A stretch of 64,000 bases of DNA from Lampris incognitus (Eukaryota > Chordata > Actinopteri > Lampriformes > Lampridae): NCBI RefSeq assembly GCF_029633865.1, contig NC_079223.1:39086706-39150705 (forward strand), in the 5' to 3' direction. A program made the translations under genes and the position numbers. Below are positions 30,601-42,600 of the stretch, one piece after another (within the stretch, counting starts at the first letter, position 1; every line of letters begins with the position of its first letter). Under the pieces are notes generated by a model. It saw only the letters and a program-made list of their open reading frames with translations, ran no database searches and was not told the origin of the DNA.

Positions 30601-33600
30601 TGCAATAATATTAAGACTTTTGTCTATGATGCATTTTTGCTATTCCCAATCCAGAACAGAGATCTCTCTCTCGAAGCCTGTCGTATGCACAAGCCGAGGG
30701 GTGGGGCCAGCTCTCTGCCTTTCCTCTTGCACACTCACATACCCACAGAGCCTGCTCTTAGTGACAATGGCGGAGAGAGAACTAAACGGTCTACAGTTTG
30801 GTTATACTTAACTAGAGTTGATGCTCGTTCCCACAAGCGCAACAAGTCTTTTGCATGGAAGGGCTGAAACACAAGCAATCTCTCAAAACTTCTAGCGAAA
30901 ATGCATCAAATACAGGCGGAGAAATGCAGTTTTCAACTGTCCACCTCATAATTCATTTCTCGTTGCCCCATCCACCTCAGGTATTTTATGTATGCTAGCA
31001 GCGTAGAGCCCACATGGAGTTAACGAAATTATACAAACACAGGTTAATGATTTAAAAGTAACGCTCTGCCCAGACATGAAAAAATAAAGCATTGTTAATT
31101 CTGTTCTTAATTTGTTTTGTTTTTTTCTCTCAAAAAATAACAAAAAGAACTGATAAGAGTACCGTTCAAGTACTGGATTGATAAGCAGTATTAGTAAGAG
31201 TAGTAGTACTGTTAAAATCTTAATGATACCCACCCCGAGTGCAAATAAAGCCTATTTATTGGACAGGGGATAAGTGAAAGCTCATCTATTGCACTTTGTC
31301 CTTGATAGCCTGAACCTTCGGCCTGAAGGGAGAGGTTCAAATTCCTAAGAAAGCGGGTAGGCTGGCCTTTGTAAAATTGGCCTTGCCTTCTGTAGGAATT
31401 GATGATTAAAAATGTCCAACGAGGGGGACTGCTGCTTGCCAATGATATTACTGGCCATCCTAACAATGTTGCTCAGCATTTTTTTGTTTTGAACACTCAA
31501 GTACCCATACCAACAAAACAGTGTGTAGACCTCCCAACCACCTTGCTCAATTAACATAAAGGGAAATATTACTGAAAAGCATGGGAGGAGCTATGATGGG
31601 ACGTACCAATATTATGCTCGTTGTCTAGGCTCTCACTAGGATCACTAAGAGGCCTCAGTTAGCTACAGGGATGCCACATTGTAGCTATACTGCATAAGGA
31701 ACACAATCTCCCATGCCATTCTGAATACTTACACTCAGAGAAATATCAACAAAACTAATTACATGAATAATACACAGACCACAAATATTCACTTGAACTT
31801 AAACATAGTGTGTATTATTTTTAGACCCAAAAAAAACACACACTTCTCACAAATCAGTAAGACAGTTCAATAAAAAAAAAAAATAAACACCCGCTGTTTC
31901 AGTTCATAAAGTCTACAGTACCATCGTTGGTGCGCATTGTCGGAGCGCATATGAATCCATGAAGAAAATGTTCGTTACTTACAGTCTCCATCTGTGTGAT
32001 GCAAAGAATACTTCATAAGTCAAACCGTTCAAAACAAAACAAAAAAAAAAAACAGCCAGGCCCAAAGTTGTCCTCTCCACAGTGTGTGTCCATTTTTTCC
32101 CCCCCGCATACAGCAAGCAGGAGCAACCCAGCTTCCACTCTCAGGGGATGATACATATGCAAACGCCACTTAAACTCAATACGATATACTATACATGGAC
32201 ACTATGAAAACAAAAAATGACGGAATCATTTGCGAGTCAGATGGCAATAAAACTTTTTTTCCATTTGTCTTATGCTGACGCGCAGTATTCAACATTAGCC
32301 AAACTAGTTGCTGGTTCACTCCGTTTATGTCCAACCAATGTCCACGTTTTTCCCCCCTGTGACCGGATAACTGCAACACGACCTAATGTTAAACTTAATT
32401 CCTAGTTTATCTAAATGGTCAAGCTTCTACCCTGATACTCTTCTTTTTTTTTTTCTTCTTTCTTCGCCTCGGTCAAACTTGAACTTCTACTTTTTTTTCC
32501 CCGCCCTCCTTCCGCACCAACTTCCGTTTTTTTTCTCCCCTTTTTGGGTTCAGCCCCTTCCCTCACAAACCATTGGGCAATTAAACATGTAACTTACCCA
32601 GCTGTAGGCTGCTGGCATGAACATTTGCTCTTCATGAACATTCTGCATTAATTAACGTGTGTCACGTTTCTATCCCATTAACCATGAAACAGAAAAGAAT
32701 TGCAGCTAAATGTGCACACAGACATGGAATGGCAATTACTAGAACAGCATATGACAATGGAAATGCATTAATTTCAGGCTGAAAACTAATGTATTGGAAT
32801 CATGTAAAACATAATAATAATAATAATAATAATAATAATATAACATTTTAAAGGGTGCTGAAAAGAATTGCAGCTAAATGTGCACACAGACATGGAATGG
32901 CAATTACTAGAACAGCATCTGACAATGGAAATGCATTCATTTCAGGCTGAAAACTAATGTATTGGAATTATGTAAAACCTAATAATAATAATAATATAAC
33001 ATTTTAAAGGGTGCTACACTCTCCCCCCACCAAAACTGTCATGTCCTAATGATGAGGATGAGATTAAACCCTTAATACATAACATTCTTGAATTACAAAA
33101 CAATGAAAACACTAATTGTGTACAGTTTACGTGTTTACGCTTTCTTTTTCATTCTCATTTGTTCTTTTATACCCAGGCATTACACCCTTCATGTATTAGC
33201 CTATCCACTTGAACAGTGTACTTATGTACCTAACAACAGGGGTAAGTGTTGTACAATGGGCAACTGAGTTTGTACTGATTTTTAAAGGGCTAGCTGTGTG
33301 TGCTGACAGCTACCGCAGGGGTTCCTAGTGAACTATAGGTCAGCCTTACAGGGGCTGTCTTCAGTCTCTTAGACCTCATTATTTCTTCCTGACTCTTGCT
33401 CTTGCCTTTCTTCACCAAGCTCTACAGGTTCTGTAACTACATCTCCGTGTGCTTTTTCATTATGTGTTGTGCAACCCAGTTATGCCTCAGGTTCCCCACT
33501 TACGGTAGCCCTGCAACACCTAAATCCAAACTGAAAGGTTCTGAAAATTTCTCAACATCTCTGTTCACAGTCATTATCCGATGTGGGGTGCATAAGTCAG

Positions 33601-36600
33601 AACACATACCCATTTCTTTGTCATCAGAATTGGTGTCAGACTCGGTCCTCTCTTCCTTTCCCTGGCTCTTCACCTCGGGGGGGCAAGGGAACTCTCTTTC
33701 TTTTGTTTTATGTCTCCGACTGGTTCTCCTTCTTGGCTTTGGCAGCTCTGGGACAATCTCAGGTTCCAGACGTACTGGAGCTTGAGCATATCTTGTGTAG
33801 TGATCAGTGATGACAAGTACATTGCAGACGTTGCTGGAGTCAGGCTCGGTCAACAGGAAATCCATGCAGATGAGATCCGTGGGTCCATCACTGGTCAGAT
33901 GAGACAGGTGAGCAGCTCTTTTGGGATGAGTCTTCCTTTGAATACAATGCACACACGTTTTGCAGTACCTCTCCACCTCTGTTTTCATGCGAGACCAGTA
34001 GAACCTCTCCCTCACAAGGCCATATATTTTGTCAAATCCTAAATGACCAGAGTTATCATGCAAAGATTGAAGCACTGTGTTTCTGAACTCCTGAGGGAGC
34101 AACAGCTGTTGGTGGACTGACTGGTTTGGGGATAGGAAACTCTATACAAGACTGTGTCTTTGAGCTGTCTGCATTCTTGTCTTTCACACCTCTTTTGAGA
34201 TCTTTTTCACGGACAGCCTTCCATACTCCCCAATACATGGGTATTTTTGCTGAGCACAAGCCATATGTAAGGAGCTCTTCTTAGGGAGCGGATGAGTGCT
34301 CGGAGAGGATAGGTTGCAAGACACTTGCGGTACAGCAAGTGTCTTGCAAACGCCAATGAGATCAATGGCCCTGTGTGGCCATGAATGCTTTGGGGTGAAG
34401 CCGTGAGACGTGACACATGGCTCTCACACATGTGGCAGGAACTCTCTTCCATTCCTCATTAGCTGAGCTTGAGTGAGGGTGATGAGACAAGGCATCGGCA
34501 TCAGTGCTCTGCTTGCCAGGTCAATACTTCAGGCTAAAATCATATGTGGACAGGGTGGCCAGCCAATGATGACCTGCAGCGTCTAACTTGGCAGAAGTCA
34601 GCACATATGTCAACGGATTATTGTCTGTGGGCACCTCAAACTTCACTCCATATAGGTAGTTGTGCAGTTTGTCGACAACAGCCCACTTGAATGCCAAGAA
34701 CTCAAGCTTATGCGTCAGGTAGTTCGAGGCCCGGGTTAACAACAGCTGCCATTGGTGCTGTGCCCTCACAAGGTACTGACGGAAACTATAAAATCTGCTG
34801 TGATGACCCCTGAAAAAGAAGGAACAAGCCGAAAGAAGAAGTAAGTTCTTTTCAGGGGGGGAGAGACTTTTGCTGACAATTGCGACAGGAGCAGACCGTC
34901 ACCGTGATCTTGATAAAGGACTCCACCTAAACCTTCTCTGCTGGCATTGACATGCAGGACATATGCCAATTTTGGGTCAGCAAATGCCAGAACTGGCTCT
35001 TTTGTGAGACATATCTTGAGCATTTCGAAAGTCTTGTCACATTTTTTGTCCCACCTGGAGCCGAACAGTTCTGAGGATTGGAAAAACTTCTCAGGGTCTT
35101 TGTCTTCCTTGGGCTTTCTTCTTGGCCTCCCAACAGTAACGCAGCCCTGCAGCAGCTAATTAAGAGGGTGGCTAACTCTGGAGTAATCTTTCACAAAGCG
35201 TCTGTAGAACCCACAGAAGCCCAGGAAGGAGCAGAGAGCTGAAATGTTCTCAGGGCGTGGCCATGACTTCACGGCCTCTATCTTAGAGGGGTCGGTGGCA
35301 ATTCCATCTGCAGACATGATATGCCCCACATAATTGACCGAAGTGCAACGGAATTGGCATTTATCCAGAGATAACTTCAGTCCTTCTTCTTTCAGCCTAT
35401 CCAGCACATTAAGGAGACATTCTTTATGTTCCTCAAGAGTTCTTCCGAAAACAATGAGGTCATCAAGGTAGACTAAAACCTCCAGCAGATTCATATCTCC
35501 AACTGATCTTTCCATAACACACTGAAATGTGGCAGGGGCTCCACAGAGCCCCTGAGAGATTCTGTCAAATTGATAAAACCCAGCCAGGCAGATGAAGGCT
35601 CTTTTCTTATCAGCTGCACTCATAGGTATTTGATAGTAAACACTCCAGAGATCAACAACACTGAACTACTTGCTCCCATTTAAGCATGACAGTGCATCTT
35701 CAATATGAGGCACCGTGTACTGGTCAGGAATTGTTCGTCTGTTCAGCATTCTATAATCCACACACGTGTGTATGGTCTCCTCCACCACGACTATTGGTGA
35801 AGCATAAGGGCTTCTAGACTCTGAGATGATACCGGCCTTTATAAGGTTGCTTAGATGCTTTCTCACATCTTCCACATCACCTGCAGCTAGGCATCTTGAG
35901 CACTCTCTGAAGGGTTTTTCATCCGTCATTCAAATGGTGTGTTCTGTGCTCTTTGTGAATCCAACATCGAACTCACTGCATGAGAAAACTTCCTTTCTCT
36001 CCATCTTCTGCTGAATCAACTGCTCCTTCCATTCTTTTGGCACAGGTGAGTCACCAAAATTGAAGGCAGAGGGAGTTAAATCATCTGGGACTTTGCACAT
36101 CTTCTCAGCGGGGACTGTAGTTAGTACATCAGCAGGAACAGATGAGTGATGGGCATTCCACGCTTGAGAGTTACTTCTCAAGTGGAGACATTTCTCACTC
36201 TGACTGATTTGACGACACTGAGCAGCATCAGACTTGTTGTTCAGAAAACACTAGCAGCTCCTCAGGGAAAAGCCCTTCCTCTTGATGGTCAATGAGAACT
36301 GCTTGGGCTGACAGATTTCCAGGAAATTTTGGGATACCAGTGACAGTTGCCACTCCTACCCAGCCACTGAGGATGCACAAGCCAGTGCATTCTTAGTGCC
36401 AGTCCCAAGCCCGGATAAATGGGGAGGGTTGTGTCAGGAAGGGCATCCGACGTAAAATCTTTGCCAAATCAAATATACGGATCATAAAACAGATTTCCAT
36501 ACTGGATCGATCAAGGCCCGGGTTACCAACGACCGCCACCAGTACTGTTGGCCAGCAGGATGCCGGTGGAAACTAGGCTACTATTGGGCGAAGGAGAAGA

Positions 36601-39600
36601 AGAGGGGGAAAGCATGTCCAGGGGCAGCAGGAGAGGAGGAAGGGTAGAAGTGTGGAGGTGAGAGTCTGAACTTTGAATGCTGGCGTTATGACTGTTAAAT
36701 GGAGAGAGCTGGCTGATATGATGGACAGAAGAAAGGTAGGTATACTGTGTGTGCAAGAGACCAGGTGGAAGGGGAGTAAGGCCAGGAGCATCAGAGGTGG
36801 GTTCAAACTCTTTTACCATGGTGCAATTAGGAGGAAAAATGGGGTAGAGGTAATTCTGAGGTAATTCTTCCACAGAAAATATGTTCGTTACTTGCAGTCT
36901 CCATCCGTATTGATGCAAAGAATACTTCATAAGTCAAACCGTTCAAAAAAGAAAAAAACGAAACAGCCACGTCCAACAGTTGTGTCCAGTTTTTTGCCTG
37001 CATGCAGCTTCCACTCACAGGGGACGATACATATGCAAATGCCACTTAAACTCAATACGATATACTATGTGGACACTAAGATAACAACAAATGATGGAAT
37101 AATTTGCAAGTCAGACAGCAATAAAACTTTTTTCCATTTGTCTTATGCTGACGTGCAGTATTCAACATTAGACAAGCTAGTTGTTGGTTCACTCCGTTTA
37201 TGTCCAACCGATGTCCACGTTTTTTCCCCCCATAACTGGATAATAACTGCAACATGACCTAACGTTAAACTTAATTCTTAATTTATCTGAATGGTCAAAC
37301 TTCTTTTCCTTATCTCCTTTCCCAATCCTCTTTTTTTCTCCTTTCTTCGCCTCAGTCGAACTTGAACTCCTACTTTTTTTTTCTTTCCTCCTCCCCTCCG
37401 CACCAACTTCCCCCTCCCCCCCTTTTGGCTTCAGTCCCTTCCCTCACACAAACCACTGGGCAATTAAAAATGTAACTTACACAGCTATAGGCTGCTGGCA
37501 TGAACATTTGTTCTTTATGAACCTTCTGCAATAATTAACATGTCTATCACGTTTGTACCACATGAACCATGAAACCGACCAGTAAAAGAACTGCAGCTAA
37601 TGGTGCACACAGATATGGGATGGCAATTACTAGAGCAGCATCTGACAATGGAAATGCATTTATTTCAAACTGAAAACAGTAATGCATTGGAATTATGTAA
37701 AACATAATCATGGTGGCACGGTGGCTCAGTGGTTAGCGCAGTTGCCTCACAGCAAGAAGGTCCTGGGTTCGAGCCCCAGGGTAGTGCAGCCTTGGTTGGT
37801 CATCCCGAGTTGTCCTCTGTGTGGAGTTTGCATGTTCTCCCCGTGTCTGTGTGGGTTTCCTCCGGGGGCTCCGGTCTCCTCCCACAGTCCAAAGACATGT
37901 AAGTCAGGTGAATTGGCCAGACGAAAATTGTCCCTAGGTGTGTGTGTGTGTCTGTGTGTGCGCGTGTGTGCGCGTGCCCTGTGATGGCCTGTCCAGGGTG
38001 TCTCCCCGCCTGCCGCCCAATGACTGCTGGAATAGGCTCCAGTATCCCCGCGACCCTGAGAGCAGGATAAGCAGTTCAGATAATGGATGGATGGATGATA
38101 ATAATATAGCATTTTAAAGGGGGCTGCAAGTGCAAAGGTTAGGACTGGATCTATAGAAAGCACCATCAACATCTTGTCTACATTAAAAACATTTATCCTT
38201 CACAAAACATAGTTTTTGCTGACTTTTCTTACAGATTGCATCTATGTTTGAATCTAGCCAAGATACAATTGTCAAGGAATCTGGTTAGGTGAAAGCTTTG
38301 ATTCCTAGTTCCTAGGCAGCATGGTGGCCCTATGGATTAACACTGTTGCCTCACAGCAAGAAGGTCTTGGGTTCGAACCCCAGGCCGTCCCATGTCCTGT
38401 TGTGTGGAGTTTGTATGTTATCCCCTTGTCTGCTTGGGTTCCTTCGGTTGCGCCGGTTTCCTCCCACCATCAAAAAGACATGTACGTTAGGGTTAATGTT
38501 ATTTGTCCGTCGCAGCGACGAGGACCATTTAGTCATCCTGTGATGGATGACTGATGACTTGCGCGATAATTAAAGTGAGGAAGAGTTGCGCATCATCAAC
38601 CCCACTCTCTCATCCAAGACCACCTACTACCAGTGGCAAGACTAAGCGAGATGACTGGCAATGGAGACAGATGCAGATTTTTCCTTAGGGTTTCCTCTGG
38701 AAGCCTTTCACATAGACGAGTATACCCGCAAGACAGCGGAGGTTTTAAATCAGAGTTTTCCTTCTCCTAAAGGGTTAATACTAGGGTTAATACTCCCGTC
38801 TGTGCCCCTGACTAAGGCAATGGAAAGAAGAACTGGAGTTGGTCCCTGGGCACTGCAGCTGCCCACTGCTCCTATACAGTAGGATGGGTTAAATGCAGAG
38901 AACACATTTCATTGTAACCTGTACAATGACAAAATAAAGTGGGGGTTTTTTTCTATAAATGGGAAATTTTTAATAAAGCCAGCATGGGGTTTTTTTTCCT
39001 CACACAATGCGTCAGTAAATGTTTTTAATCATTATTTCCAACTAGGCTCAACTTCTCAGTGAAATGCTTAGTTTGTTGCTGTGGATGTGTTAGTGTTGGA
39101 AGGCAATAATTGGCTGATGGTCATTCTCGAAGTGGAGTCCCCTGTCCCTGCCTGCCTGTATTCTAGGATGAAATTCAACTTTATGAGAAATGGCAAAGAC
39201 AGCATGCAGCCCAAAATTTCCCAAACCACATCTCCTTCCCTCCACTCCTTGCCTCACATTGGCGGTAGACTAGCTACTGGAACTGTAGTCGATGTTGCTA
39301 CTACACAAAATTTGACTTTTGCATACACATTGCACAAAATTTCCGAGTGGTTTTATTTGTATACCACTCTCTGAGAATGTGAATCGGTAGTCCTCGCTGG
39401 TAACAAAATAAGAGAAAATTCACACTCTGGTCTCGGCGACTCGCCCCTGGTGTTCTGCTCAGCTGCCCCCTGGTTCTCCTCTCCTACAACCCACCCAGCA
39501 CCTTGTTTAGGTGACAGAGGGATTTTACAGAACTCCACTTTGGAGTGTTATTGGTCTGCAGAGCTTAAGGTCATGACAGACCTAACAGAATTCCAAGACA

Positions 39601-42600
39601 TCCGAGACTTATTGATTTTTGAGTTAGAATTGTTGATGAAAATGGTTGCAACATAACAGCGAATTTTTAACACTTCGTCTTGTTTATTGAACTATGTTAT
39701 TGCAGAAATACAATTTAAAAGCTAAGGAAATCAAAAATTTATCGCATGTGCTCTTTAAAGAGAGATTTTTAATGCTTGAGATGTGTGAGTGAGAGAGAAA
39801 AAGCAAAAAAATTGAGCATGCTTTTTAACTGGTATAATACAAGGTGCCAGTTACACTGATTTAAAAACAACACTGTCCTTGGAGAGCTTCTCACAGGTTT
39901 CCAGTCAGTATCAAGACTGGTCCACCGCCAGTCAGAGAACAACCAGCCAGAAACTGACCTGTGGTCTCAAAAAGCACATTGACGAAAGAGGCCAAAGCAG
40001 AATGACAGCAAATGTGCATAGCAACAGACGGTGTAGTTAAACAATTAAATGCCCTATGCAACATTGTTTCAGAATGACCCATCAACAACTATACAGCTGT
40101 CCGTACCTTGACATAGTGGGATATAACAGCCAACAACCAACAAGAGTTCCTCTTCTCTCATTAAAAAAGTGAATTTAAGGAATGTAAACGATAGACACTG
40201 AAGGATTGTAAAAACATTGACAGGGTAAGGAATCCTACTTCCTATTGTTTCAAGTGTCAACATTACAGTTTAGTGGCGTTGGTCTGATGGTGTAGTGTTT
40301 TTGTGGTGCATACCGAGCCTTTTTGGAAATAGTTGGAATGTTCTTTAAAGGCTACAGGTGTTCTAGATATTCCTGAAAGCAATGTATTTATTTGATAATG
40401 GATGTTTTTCAGCAGCATAATTTCTCATGTTACAAGGCTAAGGTTGTCAAGGAACGGTTTCATGGAGATGACAATGAATTAAGCTTAACACACTGACCTG
40501 CGCAGTAACCAGGTCTGAATGTGGAAAGGGGTGGAATAAGCCCTTCAGAGTAGAGGTCCTCTACTAGCAATTTAATACAGCTGTGGCAAGAACTGGACAG
40601 ACCCTATGAAACCTGTTCTATTTTTTTGGCCTAATCCCATTTTATTTTTTCCATTTTTGGTTCTCTGTTTTATTTATCTACAGATTTTTCTGCTTACGTT
40701 GTATTCTGAAGTTTGTTATCAGTTAACGTAATGAAGGTTTTTGTTTATGTTTTTTGTTTTTTGTTTTGTGATGTTAGTCTCTTAAGACATCTTTTTCTCT
40801 TTATCCCATACAACAAATCTTTGTGCATTTCCTGACATTTGCGAGCTGTGATGCATGCACTCTCATGCACAGATACAGAAGCACAGCAGGATTTCCACAA
40901 AGGGGAGCAATGAATGGCCCAAAGACAATTTACTTTAGTTCCTAATGTGTTCTCAGATTTTGTGGAAATCTGTCCCCAAATCTACAAATTCTGCGCACTG
41001 CAGAGTTTAGAGCTTGAAATTCGTTTTTAAGTCTCCGCTGTGTGAATCTGTCTATTCTGTTTTCTGTCTTGCTCAAATCATTGTGTCCTACTTGAGCATC
41101 CCTGTCCCTCTTTCAACACCTTATTGGATCGATGCCTCAAAGGAAAAGATAGGGGTTGCAATGCAGTATTAGGAAGGTGGCCTTAATTTTTTGTACACTA
41201 AGTGTACCTAAAAATGGCCAGTTTTTCTTGTTTGTAATGTTTTTACAAGGATATTGATCAATTGCAAACGCCTCTGTTGTTTCAGGGTCATTTGCGACTG
41301 CTTCCTGTCTTGTCTGTAAACACAAAGTTGATTGTGAGGCTGTGAGAGAAGACATCTTTAACCAGGTATTAACAGAATGGTTAAGTATTTAATAATGTAG
41401 TGCTACACATTTAAGAGGCAATCTGTTGTAGTTTTGAGTACTGTAACTTCTAAACTGAGGCAGTAGTTGTTTTCTCAGAATCTGTAAACACAAGTGTCTA
41501 TCATACTAATGATATTATGCAGTATAATCATTTTTCTTGTTGATGGCAAACAGCACTAAAATGATCTGCTGCTGTTGAGAGAAAGGCAGGCATCTTGATT
41601 TTGCCGATATTCAGTGCCTGGTCCACTCCACTTGGAAAGCAGTAAAAAATACTTTTTGACATACCTTTTGACAAAATAACTTCCTCCTCCAGGTTGTTCC
41701 TCGTTGTCCCCAATGTCCAGATATCCCACTGGCAATCATGAAGCCTGATATTGTTTTCTTTGGAGAGAATCTTCCAGAAATGTTCCACAGAGCCATGAAG
41801 CAGGACAAGGATGAAGTAGACCTATTGATAGTCATCGGCTCTTCCCTTAAAGTTCGACCAGTTGCTCTCATTCCTAGTACGTACTGTATAGATGAATGGG
41901 GTTTTCCTTTTGGGAGCTGTGCACACAATAACACATCATTTACTGAACTCATTAAACAAAAACTTGTGTAATAGCTGTCCTCTCTTTCCATCCAGACTCC
42001 ATTCCACATGAAGTGCCTCAGGTCCTGATCAATCGGGAGCAGCTTCCTCACCTCAACTTTGACGTCGAGCTTCTAGGGGACTGTGATGTCATTGTCAATG
42101 AGCTCTGTCATCGATTAGGTGGAGACTTTGAGCAGCTGTGCTACAACACCTTAAGACTAAATGAGATCACAGAGAAACCGCCCCGGTTACTATCTCCTGC
42201 AGAACAGCCACCATGCGAGGCCTTGTCAGCTTCTGTTGAGGTTACCCAGGATGAGCAGAAGCAGTACAACACAGACTCTGAAATCAAGCTTTCAGAGGGG
42301 AAGGAAAGTCAGAATGTCGCAGAGAGTCCTGTTGAAAATGACGTATCCTCAGAGCCTTGTGCAAAGGCTCAGTGTCCCGATGAAGAGACGGCCGAGTCTT
42401 CAGACTCACCTACAGAGGACACATCGAGAGAAGAGGCTGCTGAAGTAAAAAGCCAAAATGCCAACCTTGAACTTCGTAGACGATGTTGGATGAGTCGAAT
42501 CAACAGAAGCCCAATCAGCAAACGCCTTGACAGTAAGTTTTAGAATGTGGGAGTTTAATGGAACATATTGAAGAAAGCTTTATGAGTTAACTAATTTTAT

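Larger units (their letters stand above)
27310..31560 (-). mobile_element. LINE remnant (ORF2 C-terminal end and 3' UTR), interrupted by a hAT
   Basis: 31250-31557 on the minus strand encodes [20 protein letters not shown] and, in another frame, [19 protein letters not shown]-like sequence, the usual C-terminal end of a fish LINE ORF2. Its 3' UTR continues at 27310-27637, after the hAT element 27638-31238. The hAT target duplication at the junction supports one original LINE. Only the 3' end is present, as expected of 5'-truncated LINE copies. Confidence 0.6.
31969..38128 (-). mobile_element. Ty3/gypsy LTR retroelement fossil
   Basis: Long repeats at 31969-33018 and 36882-38128 flank a minus-strand pol. 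Reverse transcriptase lies at 35156-35929 (with [15 protein letters not shown]), RNase H at 34521-35023 (ELK-like [19 protein letters not shown] and [15 protein letters not shown]), and integrase at 33700-34102 (zinc-finger-like [14 protein letters not shown]). The order RT, RNase H, integrase is that of Ty3/gypsy. Gag is not recognisable and an RTE LINE piece sits where it would be. The element is broken in several places and also carries a SINE in its right LTR. The LTRs have clearly diverged, so it is old. Confidence 0.85.

Noticed and set aside
30532-30867. 111-aa plus-strand frame as a host zinc-finger gene
   Set aside because: The BED-finger-like part lies inside hAT ends with a target duplication, so it is transposon sequence.
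32810-32845. Tandem repeat array as a possible CRISPR or satellite
   Set aside because: A simple (TAA)n tract within an LTR; there are no spacers and the genome is eukaryotic.
42013-42543. A 176-aa open frame starting at an ATG at 42013 as a separate protein
   Set aside because: It is sirt1 exon 8 in frame, preceded by a proper acceptor at 41994-41995; the ATG-like start is an artefact of reading from the exon.
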